Assembly (NCBI GenBank): GCA_007115705.1
Contig: QXEO01000406.1
Span: forward strand, 3,254,411-3,318,410
DNA: 64,000 nucleotides
Origin: Dactylis glomerata
Taxonomy: Eukaryota; Streptophyta; Magnoliopsida; Poales; Poaceae
Direction of reading: 5' to 3'
In this document: one piece after another, positions 47,424 through 56,542 of the stretch
How the letters are laid out: every line of letters begins with the position of its first letter
Numbering within the stretch: position 1 is the first letter of the stretch
Notes under the pieces: generated by a model
Databases searched by the model: none
What the model was told of the DNA's origin: nothing
What the model saw: the letters and a program-made list of their open reading frames with translations, nothing else
Translations under genes and position numbers: made by a program

Positions 47424-47646
47424 ATGGATTCTTTTCCGGGTGATTATTATGGCTATAGATGTCATAGTGGCAAAAAGTCGGGTGATATTTTTAATGACTA
47501 TCTTGTCCTGTTGGATGGTGTTTTAGCATATGATGAATATGAGATGAATTGGCAACTGACCAACGATGCAACAGCTGAAGAGTTTGAGTCATGGGAACGT
47601 CATATGCTACAGGGTTTTTACAGATGTGCTACCTATGATCCCAACA
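47424..47646 (+). pseudogene. gag-protease ORF of G, first part
   Basis: ATG at 47424 gives MDSFPGDYYGYRCHSGKKSG, then an acidic/Trp-containing segment to D-P-N. F is inserted inside the codon run after P-N; CAACA (47642-47646) is F's left target copy. The five-A run (AAAAA in 'ggcaaaaagtcgg') keeps this copy in frame, whereas F has four. Confidence 0.8.
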
Positions 47647-48206
47647 TGATAAGGATCACGCCGGTGATCCTATGAGTTTTGTCCCAATCTTTCACAGCGA
47701 GTCTACCCGGATAGAAATCTTCCAATAATGCGAAGAACGTCACCTGAAGAAGAGGAACGGATCGAGCAAGCAACGTGATGAAGATCACCACGCCTCAAAC
47801 CACAGCTCGATAATCCTTGATGACGCAAGAACCCTCGCAGCAATCTTTATTAGATATAACACGGCAGCGCCGTTTCCCCGGAGGGATGATACACGGTGGA
47901 GCACACGGTGGTTTTTGACTAAATAACTGAACTCCCTAAACCCTAAACTGCTGGCCTCCTTATATAGATGGCCAGAAAACTATTGGGCTTGGACAGGCCC
48001 AAACCCAAAACACAAAAGAAAACCTAGGTGGCCCACAACTAGACCTAGCTACGAAATAACATAAGCATGAATATAAATTGCTGACACAACCTTAGACTAA
48101 TTATTACATATCGTAGGTCATCCTGGCGTGCCAATATGCAACGAGCTTCCCTCATCTTGGTGGAGTCCTGAAATTGGGCTTCACCTCCTCCGTCGTGCCC
48201 ATATCA
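47647..48206 (-). repeat. 3' LTR of F
   Basis: 560 bp; the gag-protease stop codon lies inside it (48181-48183). The polypurine tract (minus 'ttgaaggggggagga', 48207-48221) precedes it. Confidence 0.93.
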
Positions 48207-50021
48207 TCCTCCCCCCTTCAAAAAGTGTTGTCCCCAACGCGTGAGGGTCTGGTCGAAAGGGTGGCGGAATATCAACAATAGCACCACGCATATTCGCCGT
48301 CTTCAAGTCTTGCTTGCCTTCCTCACCACATCCTCCCTCTTGGCCTGCTCGACTTGATACAGCCCTAGGTGGTTGCACCTCTTTTCTTCGCCAAATAAAC
48401 TTGTACTTAGGCGCCTCCACCTTCTTCTTCTCAATCCTTGCTAGAACCTTGCGTTGCTGAACATGAACCTGCTTAGCACGACCCTGCAAAGTAGTAATGC
48501 CCGGGCCACACAACTGACGAACACGTCCATCTTTGCCTGTATGCACACGCACTGCTGCTCCAACAAAACGTCTCCGAGGTGTTCTCGCAAAACTGTGGCT
48601 GACTACCCGTGGCACCATATGCACCGGAACACGATCAGGACCACCGTCATCGGTCTGAACACCCATGTCAACACGAACTGGAAGTGGAACACATGGAACA
48701 CATGCTGACATATCCTTCCCTTCATCAATATGAGGCTTGACTTCAACCGGCTTGTCACTAACAAGAACAATTGGCTTGTCATCTACAGGCTTGGCTGAAA
48801 CATTATCACCACTGATGCTCTTCGCATCATGCTCCTCATGCTGCACCTTAGCTAGCCCTGGTTGTGGCTTAGCTTTATGCAACTTCTCCTTGCGAACCAC
48901 CAACACAACATCAGACTTGATTTGATCATCTCTCATAGGCTTCAAAGTCCGCTGTTTGCCATCATGCACGAAAGAATATGTATTTGCTCTCCCAGCATGC
49001 ATAGCATTGCGATCATACTGCCAGGGACGTCCAAGTAACAGCCCACATACCTCCAATGGCAACACATCGCATTCCACCTCATCAACATAGTCATCAACTG
49101 TAAATGGCACACGCACCTTGTGAGTAATCTTCAGCATACCGCAGCTATTAACCCACTCAACATGCCTTGGTTCTGGAATACGCCATGTGGATAAACCCAA
49201 AGCCTCCACAACCGCCTTGCTAATGCCATTACAGTAACTATCACTATCAATCATCAACTTGCATGCTTTGCCTTTGATTATGCACTGTGCCTGAAATAAA
49301 TTCCATCGCTGGCCTCTATCCGATGTCATACAAGTCTCATCATATACTCTTTTGAGTTGCATATTCAGCCCACTCAATGGTACAACCTCCTCCACGACAT
49401 CCTTGACAACATCAGCCTTGACAACATCAGCCTTGACAACATCAACCGCTGACAATTCAGAATTCGTGGCTGCTACCTTGCTAATTGTCGGCAATGGAAC
49501 AACTGGCAACTTCTCATGAGTAGTCACAGCTGTCGCGACCTTCGGTATAGGAGCTATGCTCTTGCCAACATCCTCTATCCCATGCACAATCTTGGATGGC
49601 TGCTGAATCACTTCTACGGTTACCATGGGCTTTCGAGAAGGAACCACGGTGCGAGAAGGGATAAAGCACTCTCGCAGAAATTTCCTAAAATTCGCCCAAC
49701 TTGCAGAGGTAATGCGCTTCTCCCACAATGCTTTTTGCCACCAATAGTGTAGCTTTATATCCACGCGTCGGTCTGCAAGAATCAAACGTGTAGAATCGGC
49801 CATGTTGTGACTATAGGTAGCACATCTATAAAGACCCTGTAGCATATGATGTTCCCATGACTGAAATTCAGCAGCTGTTGCATTGTGGTTCAGTTGCCAA
49901 TTGAGATCATCTTCAGCACATGCTACGCCATCTAACAGATCAAGATAGTCATTGAAAATGTCACCCGACTTTTGCCACTACGACACCTTTCGCCGTAATA
50001 ATCACCCGGAAATGACTCCAT
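48181..50021 (-). pseudogene. gag-protease polyprotein of F (one frameshift, mutated active site)
   Basis: Likely start ATG at 50021 (M-E-S-F-P-G-D-Y-Y-G), as in G. One A is missing from the A-run at 49970-49973, shifting the frame; from 49845 a 554-codon frame is then open to 48181. N-terminal part: gag-like helical region (WANFRKFLRECFIPS). A Val/Lys/Asp repeat follows (D-V-V-K-A three times; two in G). The retropepsin-like domain starts at CIIKGKACKLMIDSDSY, with DSDS where G has DSGS; the LPLEVCGLLLGRPWQYDRN segment is intact. The tail is Lys/Arg/Pro-rich and passes through the polypurine tract into the LTR. Protease with Gly-to-Asp at the active site is expected to be inactive. Confidence 0.8.
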
Positions 50022-50836
50022 TGTAGTACTATTTTATCCCAACCGTCACTGATCCGAAATATCTTGTGTTGCTCGTAGTAATCTGTCACACAAAAATCTG
50101 CAAAAATTGTGTACAAACTGAAGCAAAACAGTAGTAACTAGCTGACAGGGGCGGGCGAGGCAAACAGCAAACGCGGCGACTGACCCCAGGCGATGTTTGT
50201 GCGGCTGGCGATCCAGGGAGTCTCGCTCGACCCCAGACAATGTCTGTGGTCTAGCGACCGAAAGGGTACGGGCGATGGAGCGCTTCAGCAGGTGGGCCGG
50301 CCCACGTTGGCTGGCTGGGCAACTACCGGCCCGTGGGGAAACAGAGTGAGGCGCGGGGCGATCCTGGGCGATCGAGGCGCACGGGGCTGGGCGATCGAGG
50401 CGCACGGGGGCGAGCGATGCCGATCCCAGGCGGGTCTCGCTCGAGGACAGAAGCGATCTGATCCCAGGCGCGCGGGGCGATCGGATCTGCTTCTTATTTT
50501 TTTGTTTTTTTTCCCTGTGCGATCGGATCTGCCCAGGCAACGACAAGAACCAGCGATCTTTTTCTCTGCCTCGATCCTGCTTCTCTCGGTGTTTCTTTGC
50601 AGATTCCCGATCGGATCTGGTAATGTGCAGATGCAAACGTCTCATCGATCTGAGAATTGTGGCCAACAATCGATATGATATGTAAGAACAACGCAGACTT
50701 GATCCGACTTGCTATCTCTTCTCTATGATCGATCTGAAAACTGCCGCCTTGAAGAATACACAGAAACCAATCTGAGCTGAATACTGCTAGGGGAAAAACA
50801 ATCCGCAGATCAGCACAAAATACTCGCCGTGAGCAA
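50022..50836 (-). other. Leader of F
   Basis: 0.8 kb between primer site and gag start, GC-rich around 50150-50480 with recurring GCGATCG/GATCGGATC text. Overlapping 160-200-codon frames on both strands (50046-50678) are composition-driven and differ from G's leader. Confidence 0.6.
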
Positions 50837-50854
50837 CCCAGTAATCTGATACCA
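50837..50854 (-). other. Primer binding site of F (atypical)
   Basis: Minus strand TGGTATCAGATTACTGGG, two bases (TG) after the 5' LTR end, identical to G. Confidence 0.65.
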
Positions 50855-50856
50855 CA

Positions 50857-51416
50857 TGATAAGGATCACGCCGGTGATCCTATGAGTTTTGTCCCGATCT
50901 TTCACAGCGAGTCTACACTGATAGAAATCTTCCAATAACGCGAAGAACGTCACCTAAAGAAGAGGAACGGATCCAGCAAGCAACGTGATGAAGATCACCA
51001 CGCCTCAAACCACAGCTCGATAATCCTTGATGACGCAAGAACCCTCGCAGCAATCTTTATTAGATATAACACGGCAGCACCGTTTCCCCAGAGGGATGAT
51101 ACACGGTGGAGCACATGGTGGTTTTTGACTAAACAACTGAACTCCCTAAACCCTAAACTGCTGGCCTCCTTATATAGATGGCCAGAAAATAGTTGGGCTT
51201 GGACAGGCCCAAACCCAAAACACAAAATAAAACCTAGGTGGCCCACAACTAGACCTAGCTACGAAATAACATAAGCATGAATATAAATTGCTGACACAAC
51301 CTTAGACTAATTATTACATATCGTAGGTCATCCTGGCGTGCCAATATGCAACGAGCTTCCCTCATCTTTGTGGAGTCCTGAAATTGGGCTTCACCTCCTC
51401 CGTCGTGCCCATATCA
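50857..51416 (-). repeat. 5' LTR of F
   Basis: 560 bp; TATA 'tctatataagg' on the minus strand at about 51167-51178. Confidence 0.93.
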
Positions 51417-51421
51417 CAACA

Positions 51422-52006
51422 TGAGTGATTCTACACGTTTGGCTCTTGCAGACCGACGCGTGGATGACAGGCTATACAGTTGGTGGCATCAAGTGTTGTG
51501 GGAGAAGAGCATTACCTCTGCAACTTGGGCAAATTTCAGGAAATTTCTGCGAGAGTGCTTTATCCCTTCTAGCACCATGGTTCCTTCACGAAAGCCCATG
51601 GTAACCGTAGAAGTAATTAAGCAGCCACCCAAGGTTGTGCATGGGATAGAGGATGTTGGCAAGAGCATAGCTCCTATACCGAAGGTCGCGATAACTGTGA
51701 CTACTCATGAGAAGTTGACAGTTGTTCCATTGCCGACAATTAGCAAGGTGGCAGCCACGAATTCTGAATTGTCAGCGGTTGATGTTGTCAAGGCTGATGT
51801 TGTCAAAGATATCGTGGAGGAGGTTGTACCATTGAGTGGGCTGAATATGCAACTCAAAAGAGTACATGATGAGACTTGCATGACAGCGGATAGAGGCCAG
51901 CGATGGAATTTATTTTAGGCGCAGTGCATAATCAAAGGCACAGCATGCAAGTTGATGATTGATAGTGGTAGTTACTGTAATGGCATTAGCAAGGCGGTTG
52001 TGGAGG
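51422..52006 (+). pseudogene. gag-protease ORF of G, second part (truncated)
   Basis: Resumes with M-S-D-S-T-R-L-A-L-A-D-R-R after F's right target copy. It is colinear with F's protein (WANFRKFLRECFIPS; G-I-E-D-V-G-K-S). A CAG-to-TAG change at 51916-51918 stops it before the protease, whose active site is intact here (LMIDSGSYCNG, about 51952-51985). The gene ends after A-V-V-E-A, joined to mid-LTR sequence by a deletion with a short shared 'ggc'. Confidence 0.8.
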
Positions 52007-52356
52007 CCTGTCCAAGCCCAATAGTTTTCTGGCCATCTATATAAGGAGGCCAGCCGGTTAGGGTTTAGGGAGTTCAGTTGTTTAGTCTAAAACTATCGTG
52101 TGCTCCACCGTGTATCATCCCTCCGGGGAAACGGTGTTGCCGTTTTATCAAATAAAGATTGCTGCGAGGGTTTTTGTGTTCATCAATAATTATCAGGCTC
52201 AGGTTTGAGGCGTGGTGATCTTCATCATGTTGCTTGCTGGATTCGTTCCTCTTCTTTAGGTGACGTTCTTCGCGTTATTGGAAGATTTCTATCCGGGTAG
52301 ACTCACTGTGAAAGATCGGGACAAAACTCATAGGATCACCGGCGTGATCTTTATCA
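52006..52356 (+). repeat. 3' LTR of G (5' part deleted)
   Basis: Begins at 'ggcctgtccaagcccaat' and ends TTATCA; the first ~210 bp of the LTR and ~1.2 kb of internal sequence are missing. Confidence 0.82.
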
Positions 52357-53143
52357 CCACAGGTGTAACATCCACTGCCTTGGCTGCGGTTATTGGGGTT
52401 AAAAGTATTGCGGTTACCTCCGGAGAAATTTCCGCCTGCAGGGCGGTTGCTGGAGTACTGACGATTTAGGTTGTTGGGCCTGGGGGCTTGAGAGGCTAAC
52501 CACTGTGGGGGTGGTGCAGCACTGGATGGGGCAAGCTGCGGGACCTTTGACCACTAGGTCCACCTTGGCTCATCATCCTCATCTTGCGACTCTCGCGAGC
52601 AGCCTTGTGCTTGTCCTCAACCATTATGGCAGCATCCACCATGGCCTCCATGTCAGGATAGTGCACAGCCACTAGATAGGTCTGCAGCTCCTCATGTAGC
52701 CCATTAAGGAACTGCTCTCTTCTTTTCATCGATGTCGATATCATTTGGGGTGTACCTTCCCCATGTGGTGAACTTGTCAAGGTATTCAGTGACGCTCATC
52801 CCTCCTTGCTTTAGATTGAGGAACTTGTCCCTCATAATCTTGATGAGCCCTGAGGGAATGTGGGCCTTGTGGAACTTGGTCTTGAAGGCATCCCAATTCA
52901 TCACTTGACCCTCGGGTTGCATGGTGCGAACATTCTCCCACCATGCTCCAGCTGCTCCAGCTAGGAAATGGGTTGCATACAGTACCTTCTCGTTCGATCC
53001 AACTCTCACATACTCTAGTTTGATCTCAATGGTCCAGAGCCAGTCATCGGCATCCAAAGGCTCAGTGGACTTGGTGAAGGTCGGGGGATTGGAATTTTGG
53101 AAATCCCTAAGCTTGGTTCATGGTTCTTCATCGCCATTGCCAC

Positions 53144-53194
<51 letters not shown>

Positions 53195-53360
53195 GATTGG
53201 TGGCAATCTGGGCGAGTTGTTGGAGGGTGGCGAGGTTGGCTTGGTGTTCAGCGTGTGCAGCTTCACGATCCTCTAGCATGAGCCGCAGCACCTGTGCCAT
53301 GCTTGGCTCGGGTGGTGGGGGCGGATTGCCTCCAGCTTGGCCGCGAGTTCCCAAAGCCAT
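52357..53360 (-). pseudogene. gag of Tekay element C (poly-Asn expansion)
   Basis: ATG at 53360 (M-A-L-G-T-R-G-Q-A), Pro-rich start, MAQVLRLMLEDREA helix, then an uninterrupted Asn run of about 16 residues encoded by (GTT)n on the plus strand (53146-53194), where B and A have only a few Asn. A stop lies near 53117. The capsid region (FLAGAAGAWWENV; IPSGLIKIMRDKFLNLKQGG) follows, a frameshift at about 52715, and the frame ends in the zinc-knuckle start (C-Y-T-C) at G's right edge. Confidence 0.85.
53146..53194 (+). repeat. (GTT)16 microsatellite coding poly-Asn in gag
   Basis: About sixteen uninterrupted 'gtt' units; corresponds to a short Asn tract in A and B. Confidence 0.92.
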
Positions 53361-53686
53361 TCTAGAGAAAAGGGGGTTTGGTGAGAAATGACAACAAAAT
53401 GCAGGAGGAAACAAGTTGTGTATAAAACTTAATAACATACATAAGATACATAAGTACACCAAGGCATCCATACTCATATCATGACAACATCCATAAAAAT
53501 CCAAGTTCAACACATACATACATGCAAAAGAAGTGCCACATCAGTCTAGCACACACAACACATAGTCTCATGCAACAATAACACTAAATGGTTTCAGCTG
53601 AACCATACAACAAGCATATGCAAAAGGGGTCGGGTAGTTCTACTCAGTACGCGACATCCTATGTGAGGTGGTAGTGCGCCGGGTAC
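53361..53686 (-). other. Spacer between pre-gag remnant and gag of C
   Basis: Homologous to B 22583-22921 on the minus strand; no coding frame. Confidence 0.75.
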
Positions 53687-53773
53687 CTACTCATCAACGC
53701 TGACGTGGGGAACAACCTCCTCGGGGTCCTCCTCACTAGGAGTCTCGGGTGCATAGAAGTCCATGATAGCATT
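53687..53773 (-). pseudogene. Pre-gag ORF remnant of C (last 29 codons)
   Basis: Encodes A-I-M-D-F-Y-A-P-E-T-P-S-E-E-D-P-E-E-V-V, then P-H-V-S-V-D-E-stop, nearly identical to the end of B's pre-gag gene with two substitutions. The rest of the gene, the primer site and the first 1.6 kb of the 5' LTR have been deleted. Confidence 0.8.
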
Positions 53774-53802
53774 GGTTGCAGGGGCTTCACGTGAACGAGG
53801 CG
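53774..53802 (+). other. Filler DNA at a deletion breakpoint in C
   Basis: About 29 bp ('ggggcttcacgtgaacgagg' at its core) belong neither to the pre-gag gene on the left nor to the LTR position on the right. They match a site 1.3 kb further into the same LTR (about 55066-55094). Confidence 0.7.
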
Positions 53803-56542
53803 TGGCATCAAGTATAGATGGCTTGCCTTGGTTGGCTAGTCCCCGGTCTTCTTCCTCCTGGTACTCGTACACTTCTCCTTCCTCGTTGCACTCGGTGTCG
53901 TTCGATTCTATCACCGATAAAAGAGATAGCAAAAATAAGCAAGCATGCATACACAAGGCACAAGCATTACCACACTTCACAACATATAATCAGAAAGTAT
54001 CAGAAACAAACATGTTTAGAATCTAAAACAAGATTTCATATATTTTTAGTAGCAAGTTAATCCTATTAAAAACTAGGGCTTTTCAATCATAGCAAATAAA
54101 ACACCATTTCACTCCAAACAAGCATACAGGTGCTCACATAGGTCAAATATCATACTCAGCACACCAGCAGATAAACAACAAGTTTCTGAACCCAACAAAG
54201 TTGGATTCAGTCCAAAACACTTTGTGGTTGAATTACTATGAATTAACTAATAGAAACTATGACTATAACTCAAAATAATTCCCACATATACTCTGGTCAT
54301 CAGAAAAATATGTCCAAAAGTTTTCTGGAAAGCTTTTCCTGAACACAATCCAAAGAAATTGGATTCAACCAAAAATTCCTATTTTCCCACAAATGAGAAT
54401 TTAACTAAAACTAAATACACAATCAGCCATATTAATTACTACTGCAAATCTATAGGACCTAAAATACCAAAACCAATGGTACATGCAAGCTAACACATCA
54501 AGTTACTACTGAAAGTTGGAACCACAACATTTCAGTACATAAAACTCAAGATTTGAATTATTGCTTGAAAAGTGACCTATTTAGCTACACAAAATGTCAT
54601 TTCATCTACATTGACCCTACAGGTTTGAGACCAGTGCCATTTGAAAGATACTGAAGCAAGCTACTCACAGAAGTTTGAATCACTCAAAAAGGACTTGCTT
54701 TTTTTTTCTACAAATTTCTCAAATTTACAGATATTTAGAAATTAAACAACATTCTTGAAAAAAAACAAGGGCGGGCCAGATCTGAGCAGACCCAGGCCTT
54801 ACCACGCTGGGCCTGCCCAGATCTGGCGCGGGTGAGCATGGGATGGCAGGGTTTTTGAACCTGACAGTGGGCCAGGGCGGCCAGTCGGCGCGGGGTGCCG
54901 AACCGGTACGCGGCGAGCTCGGCCGTCCGATCTAGTCAGGATCGACGGTCCTCGTTTGTCGTCTCCGCGGAAGAGAGTTAGGGTGGCGGTGAACCTAGGG
55001 TTTGCTAGAAGGATGCGGGGGCTCACCTAGGGCGCTGCTTATCGTCAGAGAAGGGCGGCGGTCGCTGCGGGGGCTTCACGTGAACGAGGCATGGCGTCGG
55101 CGGCGGTGGGTTCTTGGGACGATGTGGTCGAGGACGTTCCTGTGGGTGCTCCAGCTTGGCTCGGTGATGCCAACGCACTCCGTTTGACCTAGCCAAGACG
55201 GAGGGCATAGTCAGGAAGAGGAGAGAAAGCAAAAGCTAGTGGTGAAGAAATGAGGGAGAGGGAACGGCATTGTCGACGACAACCTTCTCCAGTTCTCCTC
55301 TCGGTACCCGAACAAGAATGAGCTCCCCCTGGCGAGGGAGAGCCAGGGAACTCGGCTGGGGTCCTAGGCAGTGGCTAGGGGTCTGGTGGGAGTAAATGGA
55401 GAAGGAACGGTCTGGTGAGGGGGTGTGAGGGCTTTTATACGGGCGGTCGCGCTCGACAAGCTTGCGGTGATGGTCGTGGCGTCCTGGGCGAGGATTGGCC
55501 GGGGTGAGCGGTGGCGGGGTAGTGCAGGGACGCAGAGCGCGCAGTGCGTTGTTTTTGGGAGCTAGCGGCTGACTGGGAGTGGCGGAACGGACGTGCCATT
55601 TCGGTCCAGTCCCATCGACACGCAAGTGTTTGCGGTGGGGATGGTGGCTTAACGGGCAAGGGAGTAGGGGCGGCTGCGCTAGTAGAGTGGTAGGGTTGTC
55701 TCCAGCTCGCGTGCGTGAACGAGAGGGACATGGAGAGGGCGTGAGGTTGGAATCGGGAGCGTGTCCAAAAAGACATGGCTGGAGCGGGTTGGGGGTGGTT
55801 GGGCGGTGGTGGTGGACAGGAGAGGGAGTGGCCTCGCCTGGGGAACACGCGAGGTGTAGGGGTGCTGATGCGTGCATTGGTTTGGTCGAAGGGACAGAGA
55901 GGGAGTGGGGATCTCGCGGTGCTCGACCTCGGTCTCTGTCCAGAGCAAGGGTGATGGAGGGGGCTGGGTTTCACCCAAGAGGCTAGCAAGGGGGGTAGGG
56001 TGGACGATGGGGTACAGGCACCCGCCTGGCGAGTGTAGGAGAGGGGAGAGAGAGTTTTGGAGAGGATCTTGGCAAGATCTTGATGCATGCATGGCTCGGG
56101 TTCCTCCTCTCTTCCTCCTTATCTCAAAATTTTGAACAATGGCATGGCTGGGGTATTTCTTGCTGTAGTACTATCCATCTTGCATGGAATATTTTGATAG
56201 ATTTTTGTGGGGAGGGCTTGGCTCCAAAAATAAAAGAAGTAAGCAATCACATAAAATGATGGTGCTTTGCAAAGCAAGGCAAGGATCAAATTTGTTTCCT
56301 AGATTTGGATGATTTTTTTAAAAGTTTGCAAAAACAAACTCACATGCCAACTCAAGCTTGCAAGATTAAAGGAGAAAAGAAATCTATAAAGAAAAGATTA
56401 AATAGCTCCACACACATGCACAAACACATGAGATCATACACTCTAGCACACATGCCCACACCTTAACAAAAGTTTTAAATTTACCCTGATTAAGGCATTA
56501 AATCTTGGTCTTCATTTGGTCTACAAAAAGTAGGGTGTTACA
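53803..56542 (-). repeat. 5' LTR of C (3'-truncated, 2.7 kb left)
   Basis: Minus strand from 56542 (TGTAACACCC) to about 53803; aligns with 31412-34177. The acidic exon 2 (from 53907) is present, and the exon-1 ATG is mutated to ACG. The section with the 33-codon frame and the LTR end is deleted. Confidence 0.88.

Larger units (their letters stand above)
47647..51416 (-). mobile_element. Non-autonomous gag-protease element F (complete, 3,770 bp)
   Basis: Minus strand. LTRs of identical length (560 bp; 50857-51416 as 5' LTR, 47647-48206 as 3' LTR), TGATATGGGC...CCTTATCA, target duplication CAACA (47642-47646, 51417-51421). About 14 LTR differences (2.5%), so younger than D and T. One large gag-protease frame, no reverse transcriptase or integrase. 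It is inserted in antisense orientation into the gag of G, a member of its own family. Confidence 0.95.
46227..52356 (+). mobile_element. Non-autonomous element G (damaged; host of F)
   Basis: Plus-strand member of the family of F. 5' LTR lacks its first ~125 bp (46227-46668); primer site 46671; gag-protease frame 47424 onward, split by F; 3' LTR keeps only its last 350 bp (about 52006-52356). It ends at a proper LTR end (TTATCA) directly against C's gag. The missing left edge, the missing ~200 bp of C and the truncated E are most simply explained by one deletion. Confidence 0.8.
29785..56542 (-). mobile_element. Tekay-clade element C (rearranged, with nested insertions)
   Basis: Minus-strand relative of A and B. 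Complete 3' LTR at 29785-34177; 5' LTR truncated (53803-56542). Host flanks GTTAG (29780-29784) and ATTGG (56543-56547) look like a target duplication altered by two transitions; alignment of A's LTR with B's across the join supports this. Own internal sequence: 34178-34629, 41728-44634, 52357-53773. D, E, G and F occupy the rest. About 200 bp of gag/protease sequence, comparable to B 21417-21615, are missing between 44634 and 52357. Confidence 0.85.

Noticed and set aside
50046..50678. 161- and 207-codon frames in F's leader
   Set aside because: Opposite strands of the same GC-rich repeat-like text; not present in G's leader.
53146..53194. CRISPR-like or satellite array
   Set aside because: A simple trinucleotide microsatellite without spacers; likewise (ATAC)n at 22733 and (CA)n at 17926.
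55236..56092. Pro/His-rich frames of 137-217 codons in C's 5' LTR
   Set aside because: Three frames overlap, and the other LTR of C (32830-33460) has only short interrupted pieces, so there is no conservation.
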